From Prinsepia uniflora (Eukaryota > Streptophyta > Magnoliopsida > Rosales > Rosaceae), in contig CM064862.1 in the NCBI GenBank assembly GCA_032719365.1, forward strand, positions 81,527,628 to 81,591,627: a DNA stretch of 64,000 bases, in the 5' to 3' direction. The notes under the pieces are model-generated. The model ran no database searches. It was given only the letters and a program-made list of their open reading frames with translations, and was not told the DNA's origin. How positions within the stretch are numbered: the first letter of the stretch is position 1; each line of letters begins with the position of its first letter. Below, in pieces: positions 38,501-49,005 of this stretch. Made by a program: the position numbers and the translations under genes.

Positions 38501-38884
38501 TCCATTTAATAAACGGGTCATAACAAGTTGACCCGAAAATGACCTGAAATTTTAATCGTGAGGGTTTACCCGGATAAATTTCGTGCGGGTTTCGAGTCGT
38601 GTATTGAGTCGTGTCAAAAATTGCCACCCTTAGTACCGTTGCGTTCTGTTCACCCTACGAGGTAGGTGTTTGTAATCATTTTATTAGTACGAACATAATG
38701 CTCTCATCCCTTGTCTAACGATACTGTTGTATTAAACACCGGTGTGTATTTTGGAGCCCTAGTAAGGGTATTTGTGGTAATATAACCCTAGTAAGGGAAG
38801 TTGTGGTATTTTTGAGTTACATGTTAGACGGGAGCAGGCCTTGCCCCCCGTGGTCCCCAGGGTGGATCGGGGCGGATCCTGTCA
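35544..38884 (+). mobile_element. Solo LTR E, 3.34 kb, carrying a hAT MITE
   Basis: Starts TGTAATGACCCGG, ends GATCCTGTCA and is flanked by the perfect duplication AATAA (35539-35543 and 38885-38889). The cassette runs from the donor GTGAGTGGAC at 37082 to the AG at 38013-38014, with ATGCATGCAT near 37110 and 37910. The stem is GGAGGGTCAA (37923-37932) with TTGACCCTCC (38003-38012). The frame 38017-38058 reads DDTETGTDSEAEA and a stop. The MITE sits four bases after this stop. Confidence 0.93.
38070..38632. mobile_element. Non-autonomous hAT element (MITE-like), 0.56 kb
   Basis: The terminal inverted repeats read TAGGGGGTGGCAAT on the left and ATTGCCACCCTTA on the right. The 8-bp target duplication is ATACCGTT / GTACCGTT, one mismatch. 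Inside are many direct and inverted copies of motifs such as GGGTTAA and ACCCGTTTAA and no coding frame. These are features of plant hAT MITEs. Confidence 0.85.
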
Positions 38885-38889
38885 AATAA

Positions 38890-40632
38890 GCCTAAGTCTC
38901 ATCTAGACATTAATGATTTATAAGAATATGGTGTGGTAAAAGGAAAAATTATAAATGTATAACTTAGATGTGAAATTGAAGGTTAGTTATGACAATTTGA
39001 AAAATTTGTGTCTTCATATGTTCATGTTTTCATTTTGAAAATTAAGAATTATATACAAATTTGAGATATGTGAATAGAAAGGTTATAAAAGGGATGAGGG
39101 CTTACTTAAAGATTAAATGTGCATATTATTATATATGATAATATTGTGAGGATAAATGATCGGTGTAGGATGTTATGTTATAATGAGATAACCATATGTT
39201 GTGATGAATTGACTTGATATGCATATGATGATATGATGGAAAAACATGATAATAATTATTGATATTAATAAGGCCCGAATTAAATAAAATTGGAAGTTCA
39301 ATCTCTTGACAGGGTTAAGTGGGTTGGATGTGGGCGGTAACCTCGTAATTATGGGTTTAATTTAGTTAATTTATTAAAAAACGAACAAAGATAAACCTGG
39401 TGATATCCCTTATTTGACAAGAGCTGTCAGACGCGAGCATGGTCGACCCAATTTCCAAGGAAATTTAGAGATGGGTCCGATCATTAGGCCCAAGCCCAAC
39501 ACGTATCTAACAATTAGATCATGGGGAACTGCGAGCGTGATTTACACAATCACACTGACACAATAGTAAAATCGTCAGAAGGGGTAAGGGAATGTACGAC
39601 TAAGTCGTCGCGAAGGAGATGCACGCGTCGACCATCCACACTTACATGCCACCTATAAAAGGAGAAGAATCCCCCTTCTTAAAGGACATCCAAAACTCAA
39701 TCAAACAGATAAGTTGATCAAAATCAATCGATTTCAATAACTGCAAACCCTAAAAAATGTCTTTGTTACTCAAAAACTCATCTTTTTGGAAAAACCTGTC
39801 TCTTCAATTTAGGATCAAGATTCATTTCTTCTCTCAACCCTTCCCAGATCTTAATCTAAGAACACCAAGCATTTCTTCGAACCCGACTTGCATCCCAAGT
39901 TCATTTATGAAGACTTATCGATCATAATACTACATCCCGAATTGATTCTACATTACGTTTTGAAGGTCACCTAACACCCTCCTCATTTCGACTGCATTAA
40001 ACCAATCTTTGAGACCCTCACAACCTCATTCCCCAACTTCATCATATATTTTTGTTGTTCTGTCAACACCTTTGGTATGATTTCCAACTAATGTTCATCC
40101 AGTTGATAGTTTCTTGCCCAAAAACTCTAGCCCATACTTAGTCTAGAGATAGTTTACTTCCCACACTTGTAATTTCATTCATCGTGCTAGTATTCAAACA
40201 TTTACTTTCTAAGTCTTTGTACTTCACCTTTCCTTCTATACAATTGGTTTCGATAACTGAAATACACTAACTAATGAGTTCTATGGTTGCATAAGTCGTA
40301 GAACCATCTTCGTGTTTTGGTTCAGTATTCGAACAACCTACCTTGAAGAGGTTGATCTGCCTAACTCCTCCATATAACTCTAAATTGCACATTGCTAACA
40401 TGAACACATCGACATTAAACTTGGACTAGGCAGAAAATAAAATAAAATTTCTTGAAGAAGGCATAAAAAAATAACGCAAGAAAAATGTATGCTTGCTCCA
40501 CTTTCACTTGATTTGAATGATGATTTATGTGCCGTTATTCAGAAACCATTCATAACCATGTCTACTGGCAGTTTCTACTAGTGGAACGCCTATTTTGAAG
40601 GTAGATAGTAGGCCAAGACAGTTGGATCAGCT
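38890..40632 (+). mobile_element. Mixed LTR fragments
   Basis: At about 39262-39480 there is an LTR 3' fragment (GGGTTGGATGTGGGCGGTAACC, then CCCTTATTTGACAAGAGCTGTCAGACGCGAGCATGG) that matches the reversed sequence of the solo LTR at 57734. From about 39490 the sequence looks like another Ty3-type LTR, with TATA-like CCTATAAAAGGAG at about 39653 and a long untranslated leader. I see no coding motif. The limits are approximate. Confidence 0.4.
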
Positions 40633-42866
40633 TGTAATGGTCCGTAAATTCAAAAAATGGGAATTCAATAAAATAAAAATGGAAATGACGATTTCTCCCT
40701 TAAAAGGTCAAATGTTGACTTTTTTATCTGGATAATTTTTCGACATTTCGTGAGAACCGTTACGAAGGGCTCAAACTTCTGAGTTCGTCCGAGATTGAAT
40801 GGGTTTGATACGGGTCAAAAGTGACTAGGTGCATTTTGGTAATTTTGGACATTAGGGTATTTTGGTAATTTTTCAAGAGGGATCTAGGATAGTCTAGAAT
40901 TTTATGTTTTCCCTCCCTTATCCCTTCCTTCCACGAACTTAGTTCTTCTATAAATATGTGTGTATTGGTGTGTCCTGTGTTTTTCGATGGGTGGTGGATG
41001 AGAAAAAGAAAAACAGAACAAGAGGAGAAAAATAGAAGGAAAGAGAGAGAATGAGCCAAGAAGAAAGAGAGAAGAGTTTAAAAGAAGGGAGGAAGAGAGG
41101 AAGGGAGAGGAACTGAGGGGAAAACAATAAAAAAGGAGAAGAGGAAAACCTCCAAGACCGAAACCCGCGAGAACTCAAAATAGTTCGTGGAGTTTCAAAG
41201 GGTCCTAACAGGTCGTGTAAGTCCAAACGATCATACTGAGCTTGAAAGATAATGTTTTGGATGTGGGAAGGTTGTAGAATTCATCGTGGAACCTTGGCCG
41301 AAAGTTCAAGGAGATGGACCATGTTATCAAGGTAAGTTTCCTTCGTTTAGACATTATGGATTCTTTTCTTATGATCCATTAGATCAATTTTGATGTTTGA
41401 AATATGGAAAAAGTTTGAAAAATAAGGAAGTTTGAGTAGGATCGAGGTTGCGGATTGAGCGACCTGAATTACAGAGGTACCGAGTTTGGACTTAGGTTGA
41501 AGATGAATAGTGCCCTAGCGCATGGCCACCATGTGCAGAGAGCCCTAATGGCGCATGGGGGCTTGTGCGGCAGTCCTCCGCATGCTGACCAATATGACTT
41601 TTCATGTTTTCAATGTTATAAATCTAAAGGTATAATTTTCGAGACGAACAGACATCATCTCAGTGCAGTTTTGATTGTCCGAAGTGTTATGTGTAGTTTT
41701 CAATTAGTATTTTAATCCCGAAAAATTAAGGAATTATAAGGTAAGTTTATTTGGGACATCAGCGACCTTCGAAGTGATTTATGGCACGCGATAAGGGGCC
41801 CAAAATTTACAGAAAGACGTGCAATTCAATATTCTACTGCGTGGATAGTATGTGAGTGGAATTTATTTTTTTCTTCAAATTATTATGCTTGCATATTTAG
41901 TGATTTTAATTTCTTTATTATATGATTTATTTGATGATGACTTGGTTATGATTTTTGCAGTGATTTTTAATGATTTTCGGGAATTTATTGACTGGCTATA
42001 AGTGCACATTTTACGAGATGTTTCTTAAACCGTGTCTTGGACTTAGGCCCAGATTTTAAAATGCGGATTTGGATTTAATAAATTAATATGTGTTATAAAC
42101 ATATGTTTTTCTTGGTATTTAGGAGTTGTTGTGTTTATGTACAACCCTCCTCGATTTGCTGGTTAACACTCAGATGTTGTATCTTTGAGAGGCTTATTGT
42201 TTAGTCTTAGAAGTCCAGAGCTGGCCTCTGTTTTCCTGAAATTGGTATTGTGATGATGACACGGACGTCGAGCTAGATTTTGTTTCCTGAGTCAAATTTC
42301 ACTCAAACTTCTAGTTGGGCTCTGTTTTCCGACTGGTTTTCCTACCGATAGTACAGTTGATTATGATTGATATTCGGGCATTGAGGATTGGTTGGTTATG
42401 TGTGATTACTGATGTGGTATCTTGATAAATTTTTTTATATATGAGTTTATTTCTTGATACTAATCTTATTTATTGACATTCCTTCAATTACAGACATTTT
42501 TAGTTATGCAAATTTCTAGCTGAATTTTCATGAAAATGTCGTTTGAACAAACATATAATTATTCGTTGTTACAGTTTACATATGCATACATAGTTTTATT
42601 AAACGAAAGGTATAAAGTTATATTTTCCAAATCATATTTTTAAAATGTTATTTTGTCCGCTCACACATTTTCGTGATTTTAATAACCCTACAAGATCATT
42701 GCACGGAAGTCGAGGTTGTTCGAGGGCCGGAGTTATGAACTGAAGAAGGTATGAGTATCCCTTGTGTTAACGAGTGTTAAGGGTAATTTTGGTATTTTGG
42801 ATTGCTCGTTAGATAAGAGCAAGACCGAGTGAAGTTATCAAAGTGAATTATGAGCGGGTCCTGTCA
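40633..42866 (+). mobile_element. Solo LTR F, 2.23 kb
   Basis: Starts TGTAATGGTCCG, ends GGTCCTGTCA and has an imperfect duplication CAGCT / CATCT. The TATA-like TATAAATA is at about 40949-40957, followed by GTGTGTATTGGTGTG. The cassette runs from the donor GTGAGTGGAA at 41852, through a diverged GTCCGCTCACA (42655-42665), to the AG at 42693-42694. The frame 42697-42738 reads HCTEVEVVRGPEL and a stop. Confidence 0.85.
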
Positions 42867-43500
42867 CATCTCATCTAGGGTAGGACCACGATATCATGGC
42901 CCAAGGCTTTCAGCCTTCACCTCACTCACCCTAGTCACTTACACTACACACACCTACACCAGACTCCATCGAAGAGATCTCCTCACCCAAATGCTTGCTT
43001 ATCCATTCCTTCAGAAATAAACCATCAAGCGACATCCTCTAATTCCACTACAATAAAATTTTGGCCACGAACAATTAGCCATAATGTTTTCTTCTCAAAT
43101 TTTTTTTTGAAAGATGCATGCTAAAATCTACTAGCATAGATCATTACATTGTGTATAATCATTTTAATTCTCTGAGGGGTAAATGTGCACTTGATGTTGT
43201 CAATCAGAATCTTGGAGTCTCCCTCTACTTGGAGTCCCCCTCATTTCATTGTACCCAAACAAAAATCTAACAATTTTATTATCTTTTAAAAATACTTTAT
43301 TAGTATAAATATTTATTTTTAATTTCTCTTTAAAACTATAATATTTTCACTATGGAAAATTTATTTAAAAATAAAAGGAAAAAAGGAATCAAAATATCCT
43401 TAAATTTTATTTCAGAATTCTTCATATACATATGTTTAGATGAGTTGCACATTCGTAAGTGGGTGCTTCATAAAGAAGCAAAACGTACTCACACTTAGGG
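42867..43500. other. Intergenic DNA, nothing recognised
   Basis: Between two elements. It holds no coding frame, repeat array or LTR terminus that I can name. Confidence 0.4.
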
Positions 43501-44123
43501 GTGGACACAGAGCGGTTCGATACGGATCTTGGCAATTGTGGAACCATCAAATACCAGAAAATTGTGAAGCTGCTACGTGAACCATAATTCCTGAAATGAC
43601 CAAATTGACCCTATCAATAATACAAATAACTTGTAAACACCCACACGTTAAATAATCTATTTACCAACTAAATACATTATTTAATCGGATTAAAAATCTC
43701 TGTAATATTAATATTCTCTCCGAGAGTTAATTGCCATTATTCTTAATAACGGACAATTAAATATTGATATTAAATCACAATAATTATCATTATTATCATA
43801 ATGAGCCATTATTATAATTATTAAATAATATATTTTATTATAAATATGTTATTTATTAATTACAAATTCAACCGACCAATCAGGACACTCTGAGACTCCC
43901 AAGGATTTTGTATAAATAGCGAAGCTCATTTCACTTTTTAGGTAATTCTATTCAACGCTACTTAAACTCTTGAGATTTCTCTTTAGAAGTTGACTTAAGC
44001 ATTGTAGCGTTTTTGGTCGAATACCCCCCGGGTCTCGATCATTGAACGAACGATAGCTTACTGTTTGTTTGTTTACAGGGATCCTTGAGTCTTTTGAGTT
44101 TAAAGGACAAATTCTGCTTCAAA
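43501..44123 (+). mobile_element. Tat-like LTR, 5' end uncertain
   Basis: Has a TATA box GTATAAATAG near 43911 and ends around GGACA, shortly before ATTGGTGCTTTCATTGAGA (about 44126-44144), a leader that I know from Tat-lineage elements. An inverted diverged copy is at 11096-11610. Confidence 0.55.
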
Positions 44124-44175
44124 AATTGGTGCTTTCATTGAGATCTTGAAGATATTCAAGAAGAAGCTCTCACGA

Positions 44176-44228
44176 TCGTTCATCGTTCATCTTACTTCGT
44201 TCATCGTTCATCGTTCATCGTTCATCTT
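44176..44228. repeat. Heptamer repeat CGTTCAT
   Basis: Six copies of CGTTCAT, interrupted once by CTTACTT, in the leader between the LTR and gag of the Tat-like element. Confidence 0.8.
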
Positions 44229-44598
44229 TCATAACGTTGTTCGAAGATATTGAACGTGTTCATCGTTCGACAACAACTTTCCATTCAAGATTCTCATATT
44301 CAGCATTGCTAGAGTTTGTCGATCCGTTCGTTCAGTCGGAGAAGGTGTTTCTGCCTCAACTGCTCACACAAGAAATGAAGCTCGCATTGAGACTCCGGAG
44401 GAACACCCGACTCGTCCCCGACGTGTGTCCATAGAAGCGCCCATGGAGACGCATGGAAGGATTCCAACCTTCAGTTTCGGAGCATTTCCTTCTCCAACAA
44501 CCCAAGTGCCTACGCTAGGGGAAGGAACTTCAACCTTGCAACAAACAAGCGGGCGGTTGGTGGGAAGAGCGTCAAGGCAAAGCTAGCCTACAACAAAC

Positions 44599-45458
44599 AT
44601 GGATTTGCGGGACTTCTTGGATGGGCGCCATGACATCTCAGGGAGAAGTCACCACCAACCACCCCAGGACAACTTGGCGCAGCAAGTGGAAAGGTTGAGC
44701 AGCCAAGTTCAACTCCAGTTAGAGCTCTTGCAGCAACCCTTAGCAGAAAGAATAGCCCAAGAACCAGAGAGACATCCCATTTCGCATGGAGGGCAAAAGA
44801 ATGTTCCAAGGTGTCTGGGGAGGGAAAAGGTCCGATGTCAAATAATGTCACGGGAAACTTCACTAAGCGACTCCGGTGAAGAAAGTCACACTCGCCGAGC
44901 AAAGAGCTGACAAAGCTCAAGGCCATCGGTACATGAGCAGCTTGGAAGTAGGATCGGGGTAACATCACGGGTGGAGCGCTCACATGGGACTAGGGGCAAC
45001 ATTAGACTCTGCATATAACTCCAACATAATCTGCCCATGGCAGTGAGGGGGAGGATGAAGCTTACTCCCCTGAGGGACCCCAAACGTCAAAGGGAGAGGC
45101 TCGAGGAGGTTCCCGACGATCGACTCGTAATGACTCTCCACCTCAACGAGGTGCGTTGCAAGCTTACGATGTCCAAAGGATGTTGGACCAGCACCTCCGT
45201 ATTCAACGAGATGGCGATCTAGAGGATGATCTACCTCGTCAGATTCAGCTGTCCATGCCCTTCGTGAGGGATATTGAGGAGGAGCAATTCCCTCAAAGGT
45301 TCGCGACTCCAAACTTCAATCCGTTCAAAGGAAATTCTAACCCGGTGAAGCACATAGACTACTACCAGGGAGTCATGGTCCCCCACAGACAAAACAATGC
45401 GCTCATGTGCAAGGTGTTTTAAGCCTCTCTTCAAGGTCAAGCCATGACGGGGTTCAAT
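44599..45458 (+). pseudogene. Tat-lineage gag fragment, disrupted by an LTR insertion
   Basis: Two coding blocks in different frames. The first (44599-44910) begins MDLRDFLDGRHD and contains a glutamine/leucine-rich coiled-coil-like stretch. The second (about 45156-45458) contains PFVRDIEEEQFPQRF, FATPNFNPFKGNSNPVKH, then CKVF, a stop, and ASLQGQAMTGFN. The pattern P-x-F-x-P-(F/Y)-x-G-x-x-(D/N)-P-x-x-H followed by C-x-x-F is typical of this gag family. A frameshift and a nonsense codon are present. The next LTR starts within the codon after the final N. Confidence 0.75.
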
Positions 45459-48193
45459 TGTAACGACCCGGAAATTTGAAAAAGGAAAATTTGGAAAATT
45501 TGAAGGAAATGACGATTTTGCCCCTGGTTATAAGGACCAAAAGTTGACTTTTTGATCAGAACACTTTTTGGACATTCCGAACAGACTGTTGAGTAGGTCT
45601 CGAGAGACTGAATTCGTAGACAAGCGGCATGCGTCAATCAGAGGTCGGATGTGAAAGTTACGGTTTGTGAAGGTGAGGGGCATTTTGGTAAATTTGAAAG
45701 GTAAGGGCAAAATGTTGACTTTTGACTCGGATGGTCAAATAGGCTTTGGCCAATGACTGTGAAGAAGTTCAGGACGTCACGAGTCCGTAGACAGGCAGCA
45801 CGTTGAAATCGAACATCGAACGGGAAAGTTATGGTGACAGGACTGAAATCGGTTAAACTTACGTCCCGGGATTTCGATTAAAATAATATTTAAATAGTGA
45901 ACAGTGACCGATGATTGTGGACACCTGGATGAGTGACAAGTGTCACCCATCCCTTGTTTTAAGGACCCTAAATTAGGGTTCATCTTTCCTGTGAAACATC
46001 AACATCATGCCTTATCATCTTTAATCATTCTCCATCATACTTAATTATCCTCTTTCATTCTTAATCAGCATCAGTCATCTTCTGTTTTCTTTGAACCGTG
46101 AACAACACAGAAACAGAGCATGAGAGATGAGAGAATTGGCTTCCTTTCCACAGTTGATCTTGAGAGAAAATTGAGAGAATTGAGGATTGAAATTAGCTAA
46201 GGAAAACACGAGGGACAGGGAGGGTAACTGGAAACTCATAATCGAAATTTTGGAGATTGGAGGGAAAATTTGAAATTCAAGCTATGAGCTCTGAGGATCA
46301 AATTTGAGCTTGAGTTAAGCTTTCTGGGATTTCCACGATCAGAATCATCTAAAGAACAAAGCAAATTGGTGTCCAAATGGCTCTGAAAGGACAAGACGAC
46401 AGTAAGAAAATTCGAAGGTTAAGTCGTGATCTTGGAGAGATCAAATGATGAAATTGAATTGGTAAATGAGTTTATCTTGGTCCACTGAAGCTTCTGGGTG
46501 GATCAATTGAAAGAAATCAGATGGGACTGATGAACTTCGAAGAAGGAACAGTGCCCAGGTGTTCTTCGAAAGTTCATCATCGAATTGACGGATTAAGGTA
46601 AGAAATTCCAAAATTAAGTTTACAGAACTTTAATTGAACTTAAAACGAAGCTATTTGAATGTTCAATTTCAGATTAGGATGTCGAATTGACAGAGAACAG
46701 ATCGGGTCATCTCGCGGGCCAATGGGACCTGTTTTATAAGCAAACGGGTTGGGACGAAGACACTGTAGCAAGCGCGTGGGTTTCACGCGTAGCCACTCAC
46801 GGCGGTGCGTGACGGCGTGTGGGCACGAATTCCGAGGTGAGGTCAACATGACTTTTGTCCCATTTATTGTAACGAACATTTTGGCACTAGTTTCGAGGAA
46901 ATTGGATATCGTTGCGATAGTGTTCTGAGTATCCGAAGTTGTAATATACGTTTAAAATACGTATTTAAATTCCAGAAAATTTGGGGAAAATTATATGAGG
47001 TATATTGAAGTGTTAGTGACCCTCGATAATGATTTTTGGAAAGGAATTGCGACAGGAATTTCAATTTCCAGAAATTTACGGAAAAACGTGTAGCTCGGAA
47101 GCGGGCCGTTTGAACGGTGTGTATGAGTGGACCTTTGTTTTCTAACCGTGATGCATGCATATATGATTTAAATTCTTTATTATATGATTTTATATGCTTT
47201 GGCATGATTGATGTTTCAATCCGGTGATTTCTCAATTTTCTGGATTATTATATTATTTTTGGCACGATTTTCGAGAAATTATGAAATTGATGTTTTGGGC
47301 GTAGGCTCGGGATTGAAAATGATGTTATGACTCAGATTATGAGTCAAGGATTGATTTCATGGATTTACGTGAAAGTGGCAACGGAGGTTGCGATTGCATG
47401 GATTTGCGTGAAAATGATATTTTGGGCTTGAGACCCAATTGGATAGTGATTTTTACTCGGATTTGGAGTCACATGTGAATATGATTAAATTGATGATTTT
47501 GATTTATAAAGTGAATTCTGGACACTGTTTTATGATGAATTTGTGGAACTTGATTTGAGAAAGCTATGTCTCGGGCATAGGCCCTGTTGAAATGTTTTTT
47601 ATTTGATTTGAGACATAAATGGTTTTCAAATGAGATTACTGGATTTGGTGACTGTTCCACATATACCATCCTCTGTGATTTGTTTGTCTCCTCCAGACGT
47701 CGTAGATCCTGGAGTAGTCACGATCCACTGCTTGGAGATGAGTAGCTCTGAGGGAGGCTCACTCTCAGGAGCGTGGGATTATGATGATATCCTCCAGACG
47801 TCGTTGATCCTGGAGTTGATATCACCCCAGACGCCGTAGATCCTAGGGCAAGTACTCGGACGTGAGACACAGAGTTTGCACGCGTTGCATTGATATCGTG
47901 ACGGGTTACTTGGATATTGAGATTGGATATTGAGGATTGGCGGTATTGTGATTTATTAATATTTGTGTCCAGATGCTTTATAACATGAACTGATTTGATG
48001 TACATGAATTTTACAGACCATGGGAAAACATGTTTTGATTTTATCGGTCCACTATTCATACTTGATTAATTTCACACTATTACTCATGTTTTATTATATG
48101 CATGCATGTTTGTGAAAATTGGAGGGTAAGAATGTGTTTTGGTAAACGTATTTTTAAAATTTTGTTTTGTCCACTCACACTTTTGTCCACTCA
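45459..48193 (+). mobile_element. LTR G, plus orientation, 3' end lost
   Basis: Starts TGTAACGACCCGG directly in the Tat gag; the preceding bases are TCAAT. It has the 5' landmarks, ATGCATGCAT near 47150 and again near 48100, GGAGGGTAAG at 48121 and two GTCCACTCAC copies near 48170-48195. It then breaks into the gag fragment without reaching a TGTCA end. The micro-exon and U5 side are missing. An ATTAATTTCACACTATTACT segment occurs both at about 48066-48085 and at the junction (48196-48215). The cassette's upstream exon is open and strongly resembles that of solo LTR J (IYGKTCSSEAGRL against IYKKTCSSEAGRL). Confidence 0.75.
47688..47850. repeat. Minisatellite, CCTCCAGACGTCGTAGATCCTGGAG unit, three copies
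   Basis: Each unit is an imperfect hairpin (CTCCAG...CTGGAG) followed by a variable tail. A single related unit occurs in solo LTR E near 37530. Confidence 0.7.
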
Positions 48194-48209
48194 CATTAAT
48201 TTCACACTA

Positions 48210-48926
48210 TTACTCCGCCGATCCTCGACCTACACCACCTTCCTGTGGTAACAGTGGACACTCATGTCGGAAGTGACCTCGCTCTCCACAGTAAAAACAC
48301 ACATCCCGACCGGAAGGACCTGATCTCCCTGTAGACGCAACAGATGTTGCACTAGCTTGCGAAGGTGGCTGTGCTCGGTAACCATGGAATCCCGAACTCT
48401 GGAAACTACTAGGTCTACCAAAATGATCATCGCCCGCCGACGACGCTCCACTGAAGTTACCCCTCTTCGGTGTCCTCTGACTCGAAGCTCCAGAAAAAGG
48501 TGGCTCCCGGCGTTGTACCGGCAAGCTAGCCTCAACCCTTACCGCATCGTCTGACAACTCTCGGAGGGTAGCAAACGATCCAGCCGTAACTATGGCTCGA
48601 ATCTCACCTCGCAGGCCCAACTCAAACCTACGGCACTTATCGGCTTCAGTGGCCACAAACGCAAGAGCAAACTGAGACAACATCTGAAACTTCTGTTCGT
48701 ACTCAGCCATACTCAGATTCCCCTGTTGAAGCTGCAGAAACTCAGCCTCCTTGGCATCACGGAAAGAACGTGGGTAATACTGATCCAAAAAGCGCTCCCT
48801 AAACGTCTCCCAAGTCACAATATGGGCATCCCAACCAGACAACTCGAGGGTATACCACCACTCGTACGCCGTACCGTCCAGTAAAAAGGTAGCCAGTAAC
48901 ACCCGATCCTCCGGTGGACAATGCAT
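48210..48926 (-). CDS. Ty3-type gag fragment with zinc knuckle, open frame of 238 codons
   Basis: Capsid/nucleocapsid precursor fragment of the family represented by the decayed gag at 34023-35192. Visible segments are PPEDRVLLATFLLDGTAYEW, TFRERFLDQYYPRSFRDAKE, EYEQKFQMLSQFALAFVATE, KCRRFELGLRGEIRAIVTA, FATLRELSDDAVRVEASL, then a serine/glycine-rich linker and the zinc knuckle CFYCGERGHFRHEC (CX2CX4HX4C). It ends RGSAE. The ATG at 48926 is probably internal to the original gag: upstream sequence to about 49005 is still gag-like (WITRLERIF just before) but is disrupted by a 41-base tandem duplication. No pol follows. It is the best preserved retroelement frame in the window, yet its 5' end and element context are broken. 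Confidence 0.8.
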   Translation of the reverse strand: MHCPPEDRVLLATFLLDGTAYEWWYTLELSGWDAHIVTWETFRERFLDQYYPRSFRDAKEAEFLQLQQGNLSMAEYEQKFQMLSQFALAFVATEADKCRRFELGLRGEIRAIVTAGSFATLRELSDDAVRVEASLPVQRREPPFSGASSQRTPKRGNFSGASSAGDDHFGRPSSFQSSGFHGYRAQPPSQASATSVASTGRSGPSGRDVCFYCGERGHFRHECPLLPQEGGVGRGSAE

Positions 48927-48935
48927 GACGGCAAA

Positions 48936-49004
48936 GATCCGCTCAAGTCTCGTGATCCACCTCTGGGCTTCTTGAGGATCCGCTCAAGTCTCGTGATCCA
49001 CCTC
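48936..49004. repeat. 41-base tandem duplication at the gag/LTR junction
   Basis: The 28-base segment GATCCGCTCAAGTCTCGTGA plus TCCACCTC occurs at 48936-48963 and again at 48977-49004, a 41-base period. The duplication shifts the gag frame. Confidence 0.9.
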
Positions 49005-49005
49005 C

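Noticed and set aside
44588..44983. A 131-codon minus-strand frame
   Set aside because: Antisense shadow of the Tat-like gag fragment.
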